Below the pieces are notes generated by a model, which did not search any database, was not told where the DNA came from, and saw only the letters and a program-made list of their open reading frames with translations. A program made the position numbers and the translations under genes. A stretch of 64,000 nucleotides of DNA from Prorocentrum cordatum. Lineage: Eukaryota; Sar; Dinophyceae; Prorocentrales; Prorocentraceae. The stretch spans positions 801,313 through 865,312 of the forward strand of contig CAUYUJ010017649.1 of the NCBI GenBank assembly GCA_963575745.1, in the 5' to 3' direction. How positions within the stretch are numbered: the first letter of the stretch is position 1; every line of letters starts with the position of its first letter. Shown here in pieces: positions 42,369 through 55,268 of the stretch.

Positions 42369-42664
42369 CTGGAACCGGCGGTAAACCGTCAACCAGATTA
42401 CCGCGGGGACCCTCGTAGAGCTCTTTTCTCGCACGGCGCTGCTCGACAAACATGCAGGTAGAGTCCGGATGAAGACCCCAAAGAACTCGAAAATACACGT
42501 TTTTATGTTTATATCAAAGCACGGTTTCGCCAAGTCTTTAGATAGTAATACTGCAGCTACAGACCTCAGGATTCACTAGCGAACGCGAAATAACCCACTG
42601 AAGGTGCGAAAAATACCAGACAAATGTTCAAAACTCTTACGAAGTTCGTCCAACCGACCCAACC
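42369..42664 (+). mobile_element. Non-satellite hairpin element
   Basis: Module A 42369-42422 (CTGGAACCGGCGGTAAACC). The body resembles those after 7186 and 41156 (TTTTCTCGCACGGCGCTGCTCG). Confidence 0.6.
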
Positions 42665-43085
42665 GACCAGAAACTGTCAGTATTTTGTACTTAACTCGAG
42701 CTGTAGGGCAGCTACAGAGCTGGTGAGCACATCTATCGCATTCAGAATGATTAGGCGCGCTCGCCTGTTGCACCCAGAGGTCTGAACTCGGTCTGTGAGC
42801 CGAGCTAGGTCCGCAAACCTATTCGTATTATTCGAGTCATCTTGACAGAAACTCTCGGTTTTCTGTACTTAACACGAGCTGTAAGACAGCTACAGAGCTG
42901 ATATACGACAGGAGTCGATTCGCAGACATCAGACGCGTCCGCTTGCCGCATTCAGAGGTCAAAAAATATTCACTATGAGTCAGAATGTTGGTAGGTGCTG
43001 TCGGTTTTCTCAACTTAAGTCGAGCTTGGAAGCTCTACGAGTTCCCCGGCGGTAACCAAGGTTGACGGTTTACCGCCGGCGCCCA
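42665..43085 (-). mobile_element. Inverted composite element, truncated
   Basis: Two reverse monomers, then reverse module A 43031-43085 ending CGCCCAG|T. This is the start of the inverted block that reaches 46711. Confidence 0.68.
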
Positions 43086-44094
43086 GTCCGAAGCGCTGGA
43101 GAGCTAGTTGGCTCGAAAAATCTCGACTAAACTTTAACATCTTTTGCTCGGTTAAATATTTTGTTCTCAAAATTTGGCAATTCGTTAGAGCTCTAGTATT
43201 TCTTCCCGTGATATTCGATCTTATTCCCGCTCGCCATCTTGATCTCAGCTCGATCGGGTGAATATTACTATCGAAAAGCACTGTGGCGGGATCGGCCGTT
43301 TTGAGTCATCTTCATATGCGCTGACGGTTTTCTGGACATAACTCGAGCTTCAGGGCAGCTAGAGAGCTGGTAAGCGCAGCTAATGCATGCAGAATGATCA
43401 GGCGCGTTCGCCTGTTGCACCCAGAGGTCTGAACTCGGTGTGCTAGTCGAGCTAGGTCCGCAAACCTGTTGGTATTATTCGAGTCATCTTGACAGACACT
43501 CTCGGTTTTCTGTACTTAACTCGAGCTACATGACAGCTAACGAGCTGATACGTACAGAATATGATTCAGAATCACCAGTTGCGTTTGTCTTTCGAATGCA
43601 GAGCTCTGAAATCGGTCTGCTGCTCGATCTAGAATCGCGAAACAATTCGTATCGTTCGAGTCGCTTGCGAGATACTGTCGGGGATCTGGACTTCACTCGG
43701 GCTGTAGGCCGGCTTCATGGCTGGTAATCACTGGAATCGATTTGAAGACATCAGGCGCGTTCGCCGGTCGAATACGGAGCTCTGAATTCTGTCTGCTGCC
43801 CGAACTAGGTCCGCGAAACTATTCCTATTGTTCGAGTCACCGTGAGGGGTGCTGTCGGTTTTCTGCACCAAACTCGGGCTTTAGGGGGGGTGCAGGGCTG
43901 GTAATGAGAGGAGTCGATTCGCAGACATCGGACGCGTCCGTCTGTCGCATTCAGAGGTCAACAACTATTCACTATAAGTCAGATTGTTGGTAAGTGCTGT
44001 CTGTTGCTCAACTTAAGTCGAGTTAGGAAGCTCTACGAGTCCCCCGGCGGTAATTAAGGTTGACGGTTTACCGCCGGCGCCCAGTAGAGCTCTT
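43086..44094 (-). mobile_element. Inverted composite element
   Basis: Reverse trailer (CTGGAGAGCTAG|TTGGCTCG, AAAATCTCGAC, GAGCTCTAGTATTT), four reverse monomers and reverse module A 44031-44094. The C module at its left is cut by the neighbouring element. Confidence 0.7.
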
Positions 44095-45252
44095 CGGCAT
44101 CGATGAGCTAAAGGAATTCCGGCGCAGGGTGGAGCTAGTACCTCGAAGAACTCTTCGCCGTCGATGAGCTAGAGGAATTCCGGCGCGGGGTGGAGCTAGT
44201 AACTCGTAGAGCTTCCCTTAGCAAGTTATTGCTGGAAGCTAAGAGTAATTCCGGCGCGCCCCACAGCTAGTTGGCTCGAAAAATCTCGACTGAACTTTTC
44301 ACAACTTTTGGTCGGTTGAAAATTTTGTTCTCGAAATTCAACAATTCGTTTGTGCTCTAGTATTTTTTCCCGTGATATTCGATCTTATTCCCGCTCGCCA
44401 TCTTGATCTCAGCTCGATCGGGTGAATATTACTATCGAAAATCACTGTGGCGGGATCGGCCGTTTCGAGTCATCTTGATACGCACTGACGGTTTTCTGAA
44501 GATAACTCGAGCTTTAGGACAGCTACAGAGCTCGTAAGCACAGCTAATCGATGTAGAATGATTAGGCGCGTTCGCCTGTTGATCCCAGAGCTCTGAACTC
44601 GGTCTGTGATCCGAGCTAGGTTTGCAAACCTATATGTATTATTCGAGTTATCTTAATTCGCACTGTTGATATTCTGAGCTTAACTCGAGATATAGGACAG
44701 CTGCAGAGCTGGTAAGCACACCTTATGGTCTCAGAATGATCAGGCGCATTCGGCTGTTCTAACCAGAGGTCTGAACTCGGTCTGCTAGCCGAGCCAGGTC
44801 CGCAAACCTATTCGTATTATTCGAATCATCTTGACAGGCGCTCTCGGTTTCCTGTGCTTAACTCGAGCTATAGGACAGCTACAGGGCTGATACTTATTGA
44901 AACCGATTCAGAATCATCAGTCGCGTTCGAATCCAGAGCTCTGAACTCGGTCTGCTGCCCGATCCAGAACCGCGAAACTGTTCGTATTCTTCCAGTCATC
45001 CTGAGAGCTGCTGTCGGCTTTCTGCACTTAACTCGGGCTATAGGGAGGCTGCAGGGCGGGTAATCACAGCAATCGATTCGGAGACATCAGACGCGTCCGC
45101 CTGTTGCATTCAGACGTCTGAACTCGGTCTGATACTCGAGTTGGGCTGAAAAACTATTCCTCTGCAACTTTTTTTTGAGATTATATGTTGTCAGGAAGCT
45201 CTACGAGCCCCCCGGCGGTAACAAAGGTTGACGGTTTACCGCCGGCGCCCAG
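44095..45252 (-). mobile_element. Inverted composite element preceded by two reverse B modules
   Basis: Reverse B copies at about 44097-44140 and 44150-44198 (CTTCGGCATCGATGAGCTA, GGAGCTAG|TA), reverse C 44202-44272, trailer, about four monomers, and reverse module A 45196-45252. Confidence 0.7.
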
Positions 45253-46415
45253 TTGGCCGACCCGGCCTTAAGAGACGAAGTGGTGACTTTGGGTTGGTAA
45301 CTCGCAGAGCTTCCCTTAGCAAGTTATTGCTGGAAGCTTAAGAGTAATTCCGGGGAGCTGGAGAGCTAGTTGGCAAGGAAAATCTCGACGGACCTTTTGC
45401 TGACTTCTGATCGGTTGAAAATTTTGTTCTCAAAATTTGACAATTCGTTTGAGCTCTAGTATTTTTTCCCATGATATTCGATCTTATTCCCGCTCGCCAT
45501 CTTGATCCCAGCTCGATCGGGTAACTTTCAAGGCCAAAAAGCAGGCAGGCGGGAACGGCCGTTTCGAGTCATCTTGATACGCGCTGTCGGTTTTCTCAAG
45601 ATAACTCAAGCTTCAGGACAACTACAGAGCTGGTCAGCACAGCTAATGCATTCAGAATGATCAGACGCGTTCGCCTGTTGAATCCAGAGGTCTGAACTCG
45701 GTCTGCTAGCCGAGCTAGGGTCGCAAACCTATTCGTATTATTCAAGTCATTGTAGCAGACGCTCTCGGTTTTCTGTACTTAACTCGATATGTAGGGCAGC
45801 CACAGAGCTGATAATCACAGAAATCGATTGAGAATTATCAGGCGCGTTCGTCTTTTGAATGAAGAGCTCTGCAATCGGCCTGCTTCCCGAGCTAGGTTCG
45901 CGAACCTGTCGGTATTGTTCGAGTCATCTTGAGAAGTGCTCGGTTTTCTGTACTTAAATCGTGCTGGGGGGGGGGGCTACAGTGCTGCTGGTCACAGAAA
46001 TCGATTTCGAGATCAGGCGCGTCCGTTCGTCGAACCGAGAGCTCAGAACTCGGTCTGCTGCTCGAACGAGATCCGCGAAACTGTTGTATTATTCGAGTCA
46101 TCCTGAGAGGTACTCTCGGTTTTCTGCACTTAACTCAGGCTGTATGGGGGGCTGCAGAGCTGGTTATCACAGGAATCGATCCGCAGACATCAGACGCGTC
46201 CGCCTGTCGCATTCAGAGGTCTGAACTCGGTTTCATACTCGAGCTCGATTGGAAAACTGTCCGTTTGTTTTGTTAGAGTCATCTTGAGAGGTGTATAATC
46301 GCTTGGGCTGAAGAAATAATCGTTCTCTGAAATTCTTTTCCACATTCTATATTGTCAGGAAGCTCTACGAGTCCCCCGGCGGTAAGAAAGGTTGACGGTT
46401 TAGCGCCGGCGCCCA
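45253..46415 (-). mobile_element. Inverted composite element
   Basis: Flank, reverse C (about 45299-45373), trailer, four to five reverse monomers including an 11-base G-run at about 45966-45976, and reverse module A 46362-46415. Confidence 0.7.
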
Positions 46416-46918
46416 GTTTTGCTAAGATTTCAAAAATATTTGACAATTCATTCTGAGAAACGATATTTTTCTCACGTATAGTGGGCTATGACGCGTCTGC
46501 TAGTTAAATTTTCAAGTCCGTAGCTGCAGTATTACTATCGAAAGACTTGCAGGAACCGATTTTGGGTGGAAACCAAAAAATCGTGATTTTCGAATTTTTC
46601 GACTCTCGCTTCAGAAGCTTTCTTGATGTGTTTCGACAAGCGCTGTGGAAGAAAAGAGCTCTACGAGGTGCCCGGCGGTAACCTGGTTGACGGTTCACCG
46701 CCGGTTCCCAGTTGGCCCACCCGGCCGAGGCGGACAATGTGACAACTTTTGGGTGGTTTTACGATTTTTTGAAAGATATTTGACAATTCATTTTGAGAAA
46801 GCAGATTTTTCGCACCTGTAAACGACTATGAGGGTCTCTCTGTCTTAGTATGAGCTCTGTAGGCGCATTTGTACTATCAAAACACTTGGCGCAACCACCT
46901 TCATGTCGACATGAAAAC
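46416..46918 (-). mobile_element. Inverted non-satellite elements
   Basis: Body, then reverse module A at 46658-46711 with mixed stem (GGTAACC with GGTTCACC). After it lies a TGA/TCA-family body (GACAATGTGACAACTTTTGG, CATGTCGACATGAAAA) cut at 46919 by the next forward element. Confidence 0.62.
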
Positions 46919-48271
46919 TGGGCGCCGGCGGTAAACCGTCAACCTTGGTTACCGCCGGGGAACTCGTAGAGCTTCCAAGCTCGACTTAAGTTGAGAAAAC
47001 CGAGAGCACCTACCAACATTCAGACTCATAGTGAATATTTTTTTGACCTCTGAATGCGACAAGCGGACGCGTCTGATCAGACCGAGTTCAGACCTCTCAA
47101 TGCGACAGGCGGACGCGTCTGATGTCTGCGAATCGACTCATGTGATTACCAGCCCTGCAGCCCTCCCAGAGCCCGAGTTAAGTGCAGAAAACCGACAGCA
47201 TCTCTCAGGATGGTTCGAATAATATAATAGTTTCGCAGACCTGTTTCGAGCAGCAGACCAAGTTCTGAGCTCTCGAATCAACCAACGAACGCGCCTGATG
47301 TGTGCAAATCGATTTCTATGACCCGCAGCACTGTAGCCCTCCCCAGCACGAGTTGAGTGCAGAAAATTGAGAGCACGTTTGACGATGATTCGGACAATAC
47401 GAATAGTTTCGCGAACCTAGCTCGGGCAGCAGGCCGAGCTCAGAGCTCTCGATACAACAGACAAACGCGCCCGATAATTCTCAATCGATTTCTGTCACTG
47501 TAGGCTCTGTAGCTGCCTACAGCTCGAGTTGAGTACAGGAAACTCCGAGAGCGTTTGTCAAGATGACTCGAATAATACGAATAGATTTGCGGACCTAGCT
47601 CGGCTAGCAGACCGAGTTCAGACCTATGGAATCAAGAGGCGAACGCGCCTGATGATTCTGAGTGCGATAGGTGTGCTTACCAGCACTGTAGCTGCCCTGC
47701 AGCTCGAATTAAGTACAAAATATCCACCACGCGTATCAAGTTGACTCGAATAATACGAATAGGTTTGCGGACCTAGCTCGGCTAGCAGACCGAGTTCAGA
47801 CCTATGGATTCAACAGGCGAACGCGCCTGACGATTCTGAGCGATAGGTGTGCTTACCAGCACTGTAGCTGCCCTACAGCTCGATTTAAATAGAAAATACC
47901 GACAACGCGTATCAAGTTGACTCGAATAATACGAAAAGGTTAGCGGACCTAGCTCGGCTCACAGACCGAGTTCAGACCTCTGGATTCAACAGGCGAACGC
48001 GCCGGATGATTCTGAGTGCGATAGCTGTGCTTACCATCTCAGTAGCTGCCCTACAGCTCGAGTTAAGTACAAAATACCGACAGCGCGTACCAAGATGACT
48101 CGAAACGGCCGTTCCCGCCTGCCTGCTTTTTGGCCTTCAAAGTTACCCGATCGAGCTGAGATCAAGATGGCGAGCGGGAATAAGATCGAATATGACGGGA
48201 AAAAATACTAGAGCTCTAACGAATGGTCAAATTTCGAGAACAAAATTTTCAACCGACCAAAAGTCAGCAAA
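46919..48271 (+). mobile_element. Composite hairpin/satellite element
   Basis: Module A 46919-46975, about six monomers to 48100 (several near-identical to those of 37.1-38.4 kb), trailer to GTCAGCAAA|CTGG. Confidence 0.73.
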
Positions 48272-49663
48272 CTGGGCGCCGGCGGTAAACTGTCAACCTT
48301 TCTTACCGCCGGGGGACTCGTAGAGCTTCCTGACAATATATAATGTGAAAAATAATTTCAGAGAACGACTAGTTTTTCAGCCCAAGCGATTATAAACCTC
48401 TCAAGATGACTCTAGTAAAAGAAACGAACAGTTTTCCAATCGAGCTCGAGTATGAAGCCGAGTTCAGACCTCTGAATGCGACAGGCGGACGCGTCTGATG
48501 TCTGCAGATTCCTGTGATTACCAGCTCTGCAGCCCCCGATACAGCCTGAGTTAAGTACAGGCGAACGCGCCTGATCATTCTGATTGCATTAGCTGTGCTG
48601 ACCAGCTCTGTAGTTGTCCTGCAGCTCGAGTTATCTTGAGAAAACCGGCAGCGCGTATCAAGATGACTCGAAACGGCTGTTCCCGCCCGTTCCGCGTCTA
48701 ATGTCTGCGAATCGATTCCTGTGATTACCAGCTCTGCAGCCCCCCATACAGGCTGAGTTAAGTGCAGAAAACCGAGAGCACCTCTCAGGATGACTGAAAT
48801 AATAGAACAGTTTCGCGGATCTCGTTCGAGCAGCAGACCCAGTTCCGAGCTCTCGATTCGACGAACAGACGCGCCTGATGTCTTCAAATCGATCCCTGTG
48901 ACCAGCAGCACTGTAGCCCTCCCCAGCACGATTTAAGTACAGAAAACCGAGAGCACTTCTCAAGATAATTCGAACAATACCAGTAGGTTCGCGAACCTAG
49001 CTCGGGGAGTAGCCCGAGTTTAGAGCTCTTGATTCGAAAGACGAACGCGCCTGATAATTCTCAATCGATTTCTGTGATTATCAGCTATGTGGCTGCCCCA
49101 CAGATCGAGTTAAGTACGAACAACCGCGAGCGTCTGCTACAATGACTCGAATAATACGAATAGGTGTGCGACCCTAGCTCGGCTAGCAGACCGAGTTCAG
49201 ACCTCTGGATTCAACAGGCGAACGCGCCTGATCATTCTGGATGCATTAGCTGTGCTGACGAGCTCTGTAAGTGTCCTGAAGCTTGAGTTATCTTGAGAAA
49301 ACCGACAGCGTGTATCACGATGACTCGAAACGGCCGTTCCCGCCCGTGTGCTTTTTGGCCTTCAAAGTTACCCGATCGAGCTGAGATCAAGATGGCGAGC
49401 GGGAATAAGATCGAATATCATGGGAAAAAATACTAGAGCTCTAACGAATGCTCAAATTTTGAGAACAAAATTTTCAACCGATCAAAAGTCAGCAAAAGGT
49501 CCGTCGAGATTTTTCTTGCCAACTAGCTCTCCAGCGCCCCGGAATTACTCTTAAGCTTCCAGCAATAACTTGCTAAGGGAAGCTCTACGAGTTAAGTTCC
49601 GTCGAGATTTTTCGTGCCAACTAGCTCTCCAGCGCGCCGGAATTACTCTTAAGCTTCCAGCAA
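48272..49663 (+). mobile_element. Composite element with an array rearrangement
   Basis: Module A 48272-48330, monomers to 49330, trailer, two C copies. Near 48550 and 48690 monomer and trailer-start sequences are spliced out of order (CGTTCCCGCC followed by monomer), showing recombination inside the array. Confidence 0.68.
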
Positions 49664-50579
49664 CTGGGCGCCGGCGGCAAACCGTCAACCTTTCTTACCG
49701 CCGGGGGACTCGTAGAGCTTCCTGAGAATATATAATGTGCAAAAGAATTTGAGAGAACGACTAGTTTTTCAGCCCAAGCGATTATAAACCTCGCAAGATG
49801 ACTCGAACAAAACAAACGAAAGTTTTCAAATCGAGCTCGAGTATGAAACCGAGTTCAGACCTCTCAATGCGACAGGCGCACGCGTTCGATCTCTGAGGAT
49901 CGATTCCTCTCATTACCTGCTCTGCAGCCCCCCATACAGCCTGAGTTAAGTGCAGAAAACCGAGAGCACCTATAAGCATGACTCGAATAATACAACAGTT
50001 TCGCGGATCTCGTTCGAGCAGCAGACCGAGTTCCGAGCTCTCGGTTCGACGAACGGACGCGCCTGATGTCTCGAAATCGATTCCTGTGACCAGCAGCACT
50101 GTAGCCCTCCCCAGCACGATGTAAGTACAGAAAACCGAGAGCACTCCTCAAGATGACTCGAACAATACCAATAGGTTCGCGAACCTAGCTCGGGAAGCAG
50201 GCCGATTGCAGAGCTCTTCATTCAACAGACGGACGCGTCTGATAAGTCTCAATCGATTTATGTGATTCTAAGCTCTGTGGCTGCCCTACAGATCGAGTTA
50301 AGTACGAAAAACCGAGAGCATCTGCTACAGTGACTCGAATAATACGAATAGGTTTGCGACCCTAGCTCGGTCAGCAGACCGAGTTCAGACCTCTGGATTC
50401 AAGAGACGGACGCGTCTGATCATTCTGAATGCATTAGCCGTGCTCATCAGCTCTCTAGTTGTCCTGAAGCTCGAGTTATCTTAAGAAAACCGACAGCGCG
50501 TATCAAGATGACTCGAAACGGCCGTTCCCGCCCGTGTGCTTTTTGGCCTTCAAATTTACCCGATCGAGCTACGAGTTAC
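49664..50579 (+). mobile_element. Composite element truncated in the trailer
   Basis: Module A 49664-49722, four monomers to 50520. The trailer stops at CCCGATCGAGCTACGAG, where a C tail and family D variant begin. Confidence 0.68.
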
Positions 50580-51008
50580 TAGCTTAGGGAAGCTCTACGA
50601 GTCACTTGTAAGCGTCCAAAACCCGGATAGCGAAGCCAAGCGCGGAACGCCGCACGGGGACCTCTGCCAGGCCGCCTGAAACGATGCGCGGGACGCTGGA
50701 AACCTCGCAGGAGACGCTTGCAGGGGCGCCGTTTACGATGCGTGGGGCCCTGCAAAGCGCGCAAGGAAGATCTGCCTAGGAGCCTGGAAGAACTGCCGAA
50801 GCTCTTCCGAAGCTCTGCCGAAGCGCTTCGCGCACCCTGGAGCCACGCGTATTGGGAAACGCTAGGAAGCCACGCTCCCGGACCCGCTGCAAGCTCCGGC
50901 AAGTTTCTGCGAGAATCGTGGACCGGCGGAGGTGGGCGTGTGCTCCTCACCACCCACCGCCGGCTTCTTATCTGAAACCCTCAGCTCTCCAAGGAGCTAT
51001 CCGGGAAC
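50580..51008 (-). mobile_element. Family D variant, copy 7
   Basis: ACTTGTAAGCGTCCAAAACCC, GGACGCTGGAAACCTCGCAG, GCCACGCGTATTGGGAAACG, and the end CCAAGGAGCTATCCGGG. It is the inverted partner of 52443-52850. The core differs from copies 1-6. Confidence 0.65.
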
Positions 51009-51278
51009 ATCAATTTTTCGGCGCAACCACCTTCATGTCGACATGAAGACGTCAATTTTTCTCTTTTTCGAGAAATGCTTCCAGAAGCTCTCTCTTTCGA
51101 CTCCGAGCACTCGTACGCGTGAAATGAGCTCTACGAGGTTCCCGGCTGTGACCAGGTTGACGGTTCACCGCCGGCGCCAGTTATTGCTGGAAGCTTCAGA
51201 GCAATTCCAGGGCGCTGGAGAGCTAGTCGGCAAGAAAAATCTCGACGGATCCTTTGCTGACTTGTGGTCGATTAAAAA
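51009..51278 (-). mobile_element. Inverted TGA/TCA hairpin element end
   Basis: Body with CATGTCGACATGAAGACG and GAGAAATGCTTCCAGAAGC, reverse module A 51127-51180 ending GGCGCCAG|T, then a reverse C piece and a short trailer. Confidence 0.62.
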
Positions 51279-52442
51279 CTGGGCGCCGGCGGTAAACCGT
51301 CAACCTTTCTTACCGCCGGGGGACTCGTAGAGCTTCCTGACAATATATTATGCGGAAAAGAATTTCAGAGAACGACTAGTTTTTCAGCCCAAGCGATTAT
51401 AGACATCTCAAGATGACTCTAACAACAAACGAACAGTTCTCGAACGAGCTCGAGTACGGAACCGAGTTCAGACCTCTGAATGCGACAGGCGGACGCGTCT
51501 GATGTCTGCGGATCGATTCTTGTGATTACCAGCTCTGCAGCCCCCATACAGCCTGAGTTAAGTGCAGAAAACCGAGAGTACCTCTCAGAATAACTCGAAT
51601 AATAGAACAGTTTCGCGGATCTCGTTCGAGCAGCAGACCGAGCTCTGAGCTCTCGGTTCGACGAACGCACGCGCCTGATGTCTCGAAATCGATTACTGTG
51701 ACAAGCAGCACTGTAGCCCTCCCCGAACACGATTTCAGTACAGAAAACCGAGAGCACTTCTCAAGATGACTCGAATAATACCAATAGGTTCGCGAACCTA
51801 GCTCGGGCAGCAGGTCGAGTTCAGAGCTCTTGATTCAACAAACGAACGCGCATGATAATTCTTGTTCGATTTCTGGCATTATCAGCTCTGTCGCTGCCGT
51901 ACAGATCGAGTTAAGTACGAAAAAACGAGAGCTTCTGCTACAATGACTCGAATAATACGAATAGGTTTGCGACCCTAGCTCGGGCAGCAGACCGAGTTCA
52001 GACCTCTCGATTCAACAGGCGAACGCGCCTGATGATTCTGAATGCATTAGCTGTGCTTACCAGCTCTGTAGCTGCCCTAGAGCTCGAGTCATGTTTATCA
52101 AACCGTCAGCGCATATCAAGATGGCTCAAAACAGCCGATCCCGCCACCGTGCTTTTCGATAGTAATATTCACCCGATCGAGCTGAGATCAAGATGGCGAG
52201 CGGGAATAAGATCGAATATCACGGGAAAAAATACTAGAGCTCTAACGAATGGTCAAATTTCGAGAACAAATTGTTCAACCGACCAAAAGTCAGCAAAAGG
52301 TCCGTCGAGATTTTTCTTGCCAACTAGCTCTCCAGCGCTCCGGACTGGGCGCCGGCGGTAAACCGTCAACCTTTGTTACCGCCGGGGGACTCGTAGAGCT
52401 TCCTGACTCGTAGGGATGTGAAAAAATCCAAAGAACGACTAG
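51279..52442 (+). mobile_element. Composite element followed by a second module A
   Basis: Module A 51279-51337, four monomers to 52130, trailer, shortened C, then another module A 52345-52403 whose leader is cut by a D element at about 52443. Confidence 0.7.
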
Positions 52443-52850
52443 TTTTTCCCGGATAGCTCCTTGGAGAGCATAGGGTTTTAGATAAGAAGCCGGAGGTAGG
52501 TGGTGAGAAGCACACGCCCACCTTCGCCGGTCCACGATCTTTCCAGCAAGTTGCCGGAGGTTGCAGCGGGTCCGGGGGCGTGGCTTCCTAGCGTTTCCCA
52601 ATACGCGTGGCTCCAGGGTGCGCGAAGAGCTTCGGCAGAGCTTCGGAAGAGCCTCGGCAGTTCTTCCAGGCTCCTAGGCAAATCTTCCTTGCGCGCTCTG
52701 CAGGGCGCCACGCATCGTAAACGGCGCCCCTGCAAGCGTCTCCTGCGAGATTTCCTGCGCCCCGCGCATCGTTTCAGGCGGCCTTGCAGAGGTCTCTGTG
52801 CGGCATTCCGCGCTTGACCTTGCTATCCGGGTTTTGGACGCTTACAAGTT
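52443..52850 (+). mobile_element. Family D variant, copy 8
   Basis: Mirror image of 50580-51008: CCCGGATAGCTCCTTGG at the left and GGGTTTTGGACGCTTACAAG at the right. It sits within a satellite leader, which resumes with TTCAGCCCAAGCGATTTCAG. Confidence 0.68.
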
Positions 52851-54032
52851 CAGCCCAAGCGATTTCAGACCTCTCAAGATGACTCTAACAAGAAAACGAA
52901 GAACTCCAATAATACAATAGTTTCGCGGACCTAGTTCGAGCAGCAGACCGAGTTACGAGCTCTGGGTTCGACAGACAGACGCGTCTGATGTCTCAGAATC
53001 GATTTTCGTGACCAGCAGTACTCTAGCCCTGCCCAGCACGAGTTAAGTGCGGAATACCGAGAGCACTTCTCAGAATAACTCGAAAAATACGAATAGTTTT
53101 GCGAACCTAGCTCGGGCAGCAGGCCGAGTCCAGAGCTCTCGATTCAACGCACGAACGCGCCTGATGATTCCCAATCGATTTCTGTGACTATGAGCTCTGT
53201 AGCTGCCCTAGAGCTCGAGTTAAGTAGAGAAAACCGAGGGCGTCTATGAAGATCCCACATGATATGAATATGTTTGCGGACCTAGCTCGGCTAGCAGAAC
53301 GAGTTCAGACGTCTGGATTCAACAGGCGAACGCGCCTAATGATTCTAAATGCGATAGGCGTGCTTACCAGCTCTGTAGCTGTCCTGTAACTCGAGTTAAG
53401 TACAGAGAACCGAGGGCGCCTATCAAGATAACCCAAATAATACCAATAGGTTTGCAGACCTAGCTCGGCTAGCAGACCGAGTTCAGACCTCTAGATCCAA
53501 CACGCGAACGCAGTTAATGATTCTAAATGCGATAGGCGTGCTTACCAGCTCTGTAGCTGTCCTGTAGCTCGAGTTAAGCACAGAAAACCGAGGGCGTCTA
53601 TCAAGATGACCCAAAATAATACCAATAGGTTTGCAGACCTAGCTCGGCTATCAGACTGAGTTCAGACCTTTAGATTCAACAGGCAAACGCGGTTGATGAT
53701 TCTGAGTGCGATAGGTGTGCTTACCAGCTCTTTTGCTGCTCTACAGCTCGAGTTAAGTACAAAATACCGATAACGCGTATCAAGATGACTCGAAACGGCC
53801 GATCCCGCCAGAGTGCTTTTTGGCATTAAAAGGTACCCGATCGAGCTGAGATCAAGATGACGAGCGGGAATAAGATCGAATATCACGGGAAAAAATACTA
53901 GAGCTCTAACGAATGGTCAGATTTCGAGAACATAATTTTCAAGCGACCAAAAGTCAGCAAAAGTTCCGTCGAGATTTTTCTTGCCAACTAGCTCTCCAGC
54001 GCGCCGGAATTACTCTTAGCTTCCAGCAATAA
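52851..54032 (+). repeat. Satellite array and trailer
   Basis: This continues the leader cut by the D element. About five monomers run to 53790, several with GAGGGCG(T/C)CTATCAAGAT, then trailer and shortened C to CAGCAATAA|CTGG. Confidence 0.7.
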
Positions 54033-55268
54033 CTGGGCGCCGGCGGTAAACCGTCAACCTTCGTTACCGCCGGGGGACTCGTAGAGCTTCCTGACAATAT
54101 ATACTTTGGGAAAAAACTCTAAAGAACGACTATTTTTTAAGCCCAAGCGATTTCAGACCTCTCAAGATAACGCTAACAAAAAACAAACAGTTTCGCAACG
54201 CAGTTCGAGTATCAAACCGAGTTCAGACCTCTGAATGCGACAGCCGGGCGCGTCTGATGTCTGCGAATCCGCTCATATGATTCCCAGCCCTGAAGCCCCC
54301 CTACAGCCCGAGTTAAGTGCAGAAAGCCGACAGTATCGACTCGAATAATATAATAGTTTTGCGAACCTAGTTCGAGCAGCAGACCGAGTTCCGAGCTCTG
54401 GAATCGACCGAAAGACGCGTCTGATGTGTGCAAATCAATATGTGACCTCCAGCACTGTAGCCCTCACCCAGCACGAGTTGAGTGCAGAAAATTGAGAACA
54501 CGTCTCAAGATCATTCAGACAATACGAACAGTTTCGCGAACCTAGCTCGGGCAGCACGCCGAGTTCAGAGCTCTCGGTTTAATAGACGAACGCGACTGAT
54601 GATTCCCCATCGATGTCTGTCACAATGAGCCCTGTAGCTGCCCTACAGCTCGAGTTAAGTACAGAAAACCGAGAGCGTCTATCAAGATGACTCGAATAAT
54701 ACGAATAGGTTTGCGGACCTAGCTCGGCTAGCAGACCGATTTCAGACCTCTGGATTCAACAGACGAACGCGCGTGATGATTCTGAGTGCGATAGATGTGC
54801 TTAACAGCAATGTAGCTGCTCTGAAGCTCGAGTTAAGTACAGAAAACCGAGAGTGTCTATCAAGATGACTCGAATAATACGAATAGGTTTGCGGACCTAG
54901 CTCGGCTGGCAGACCGATTTCAGACCTCTCGATTCAACAGGCGAACGCGCGTGATGATTCTGAGTGCGATAGCTGTGCTTACCAGCTCTTTAGCTGCCCT
55001 ACAGCTCGAGTTAAGTACAAAAGACCGACAGCACGTATCAAGATGACTCGAAACGGCCGTTCCCGCCACAGTGCTTTTTGGCCTTCAAAGTTACCCGATC
55101 GAGCTGAGATCAAGATGGCGAGCGGGAATAAGATCGAATATCATGGGAAAAAATACTAGAGCTCTAACCGATGGTCAAATTTCGAGAACAAAATTGTTCA
55201 ACCGACCAAAAGTCACCAAAAGGTCCGTCGAGATTTTTCTTGCCAACTAGCTCTCCAGCGCCCCGGAA
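54033..55268 (+). mobile_element. Composite hairpin/satellite element
   Basis: Module A 54033-54090, five monomers to 55050, trailer, and a C start ending CCCCGGAA, where the next element is inserted. Confidence 0.73.
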
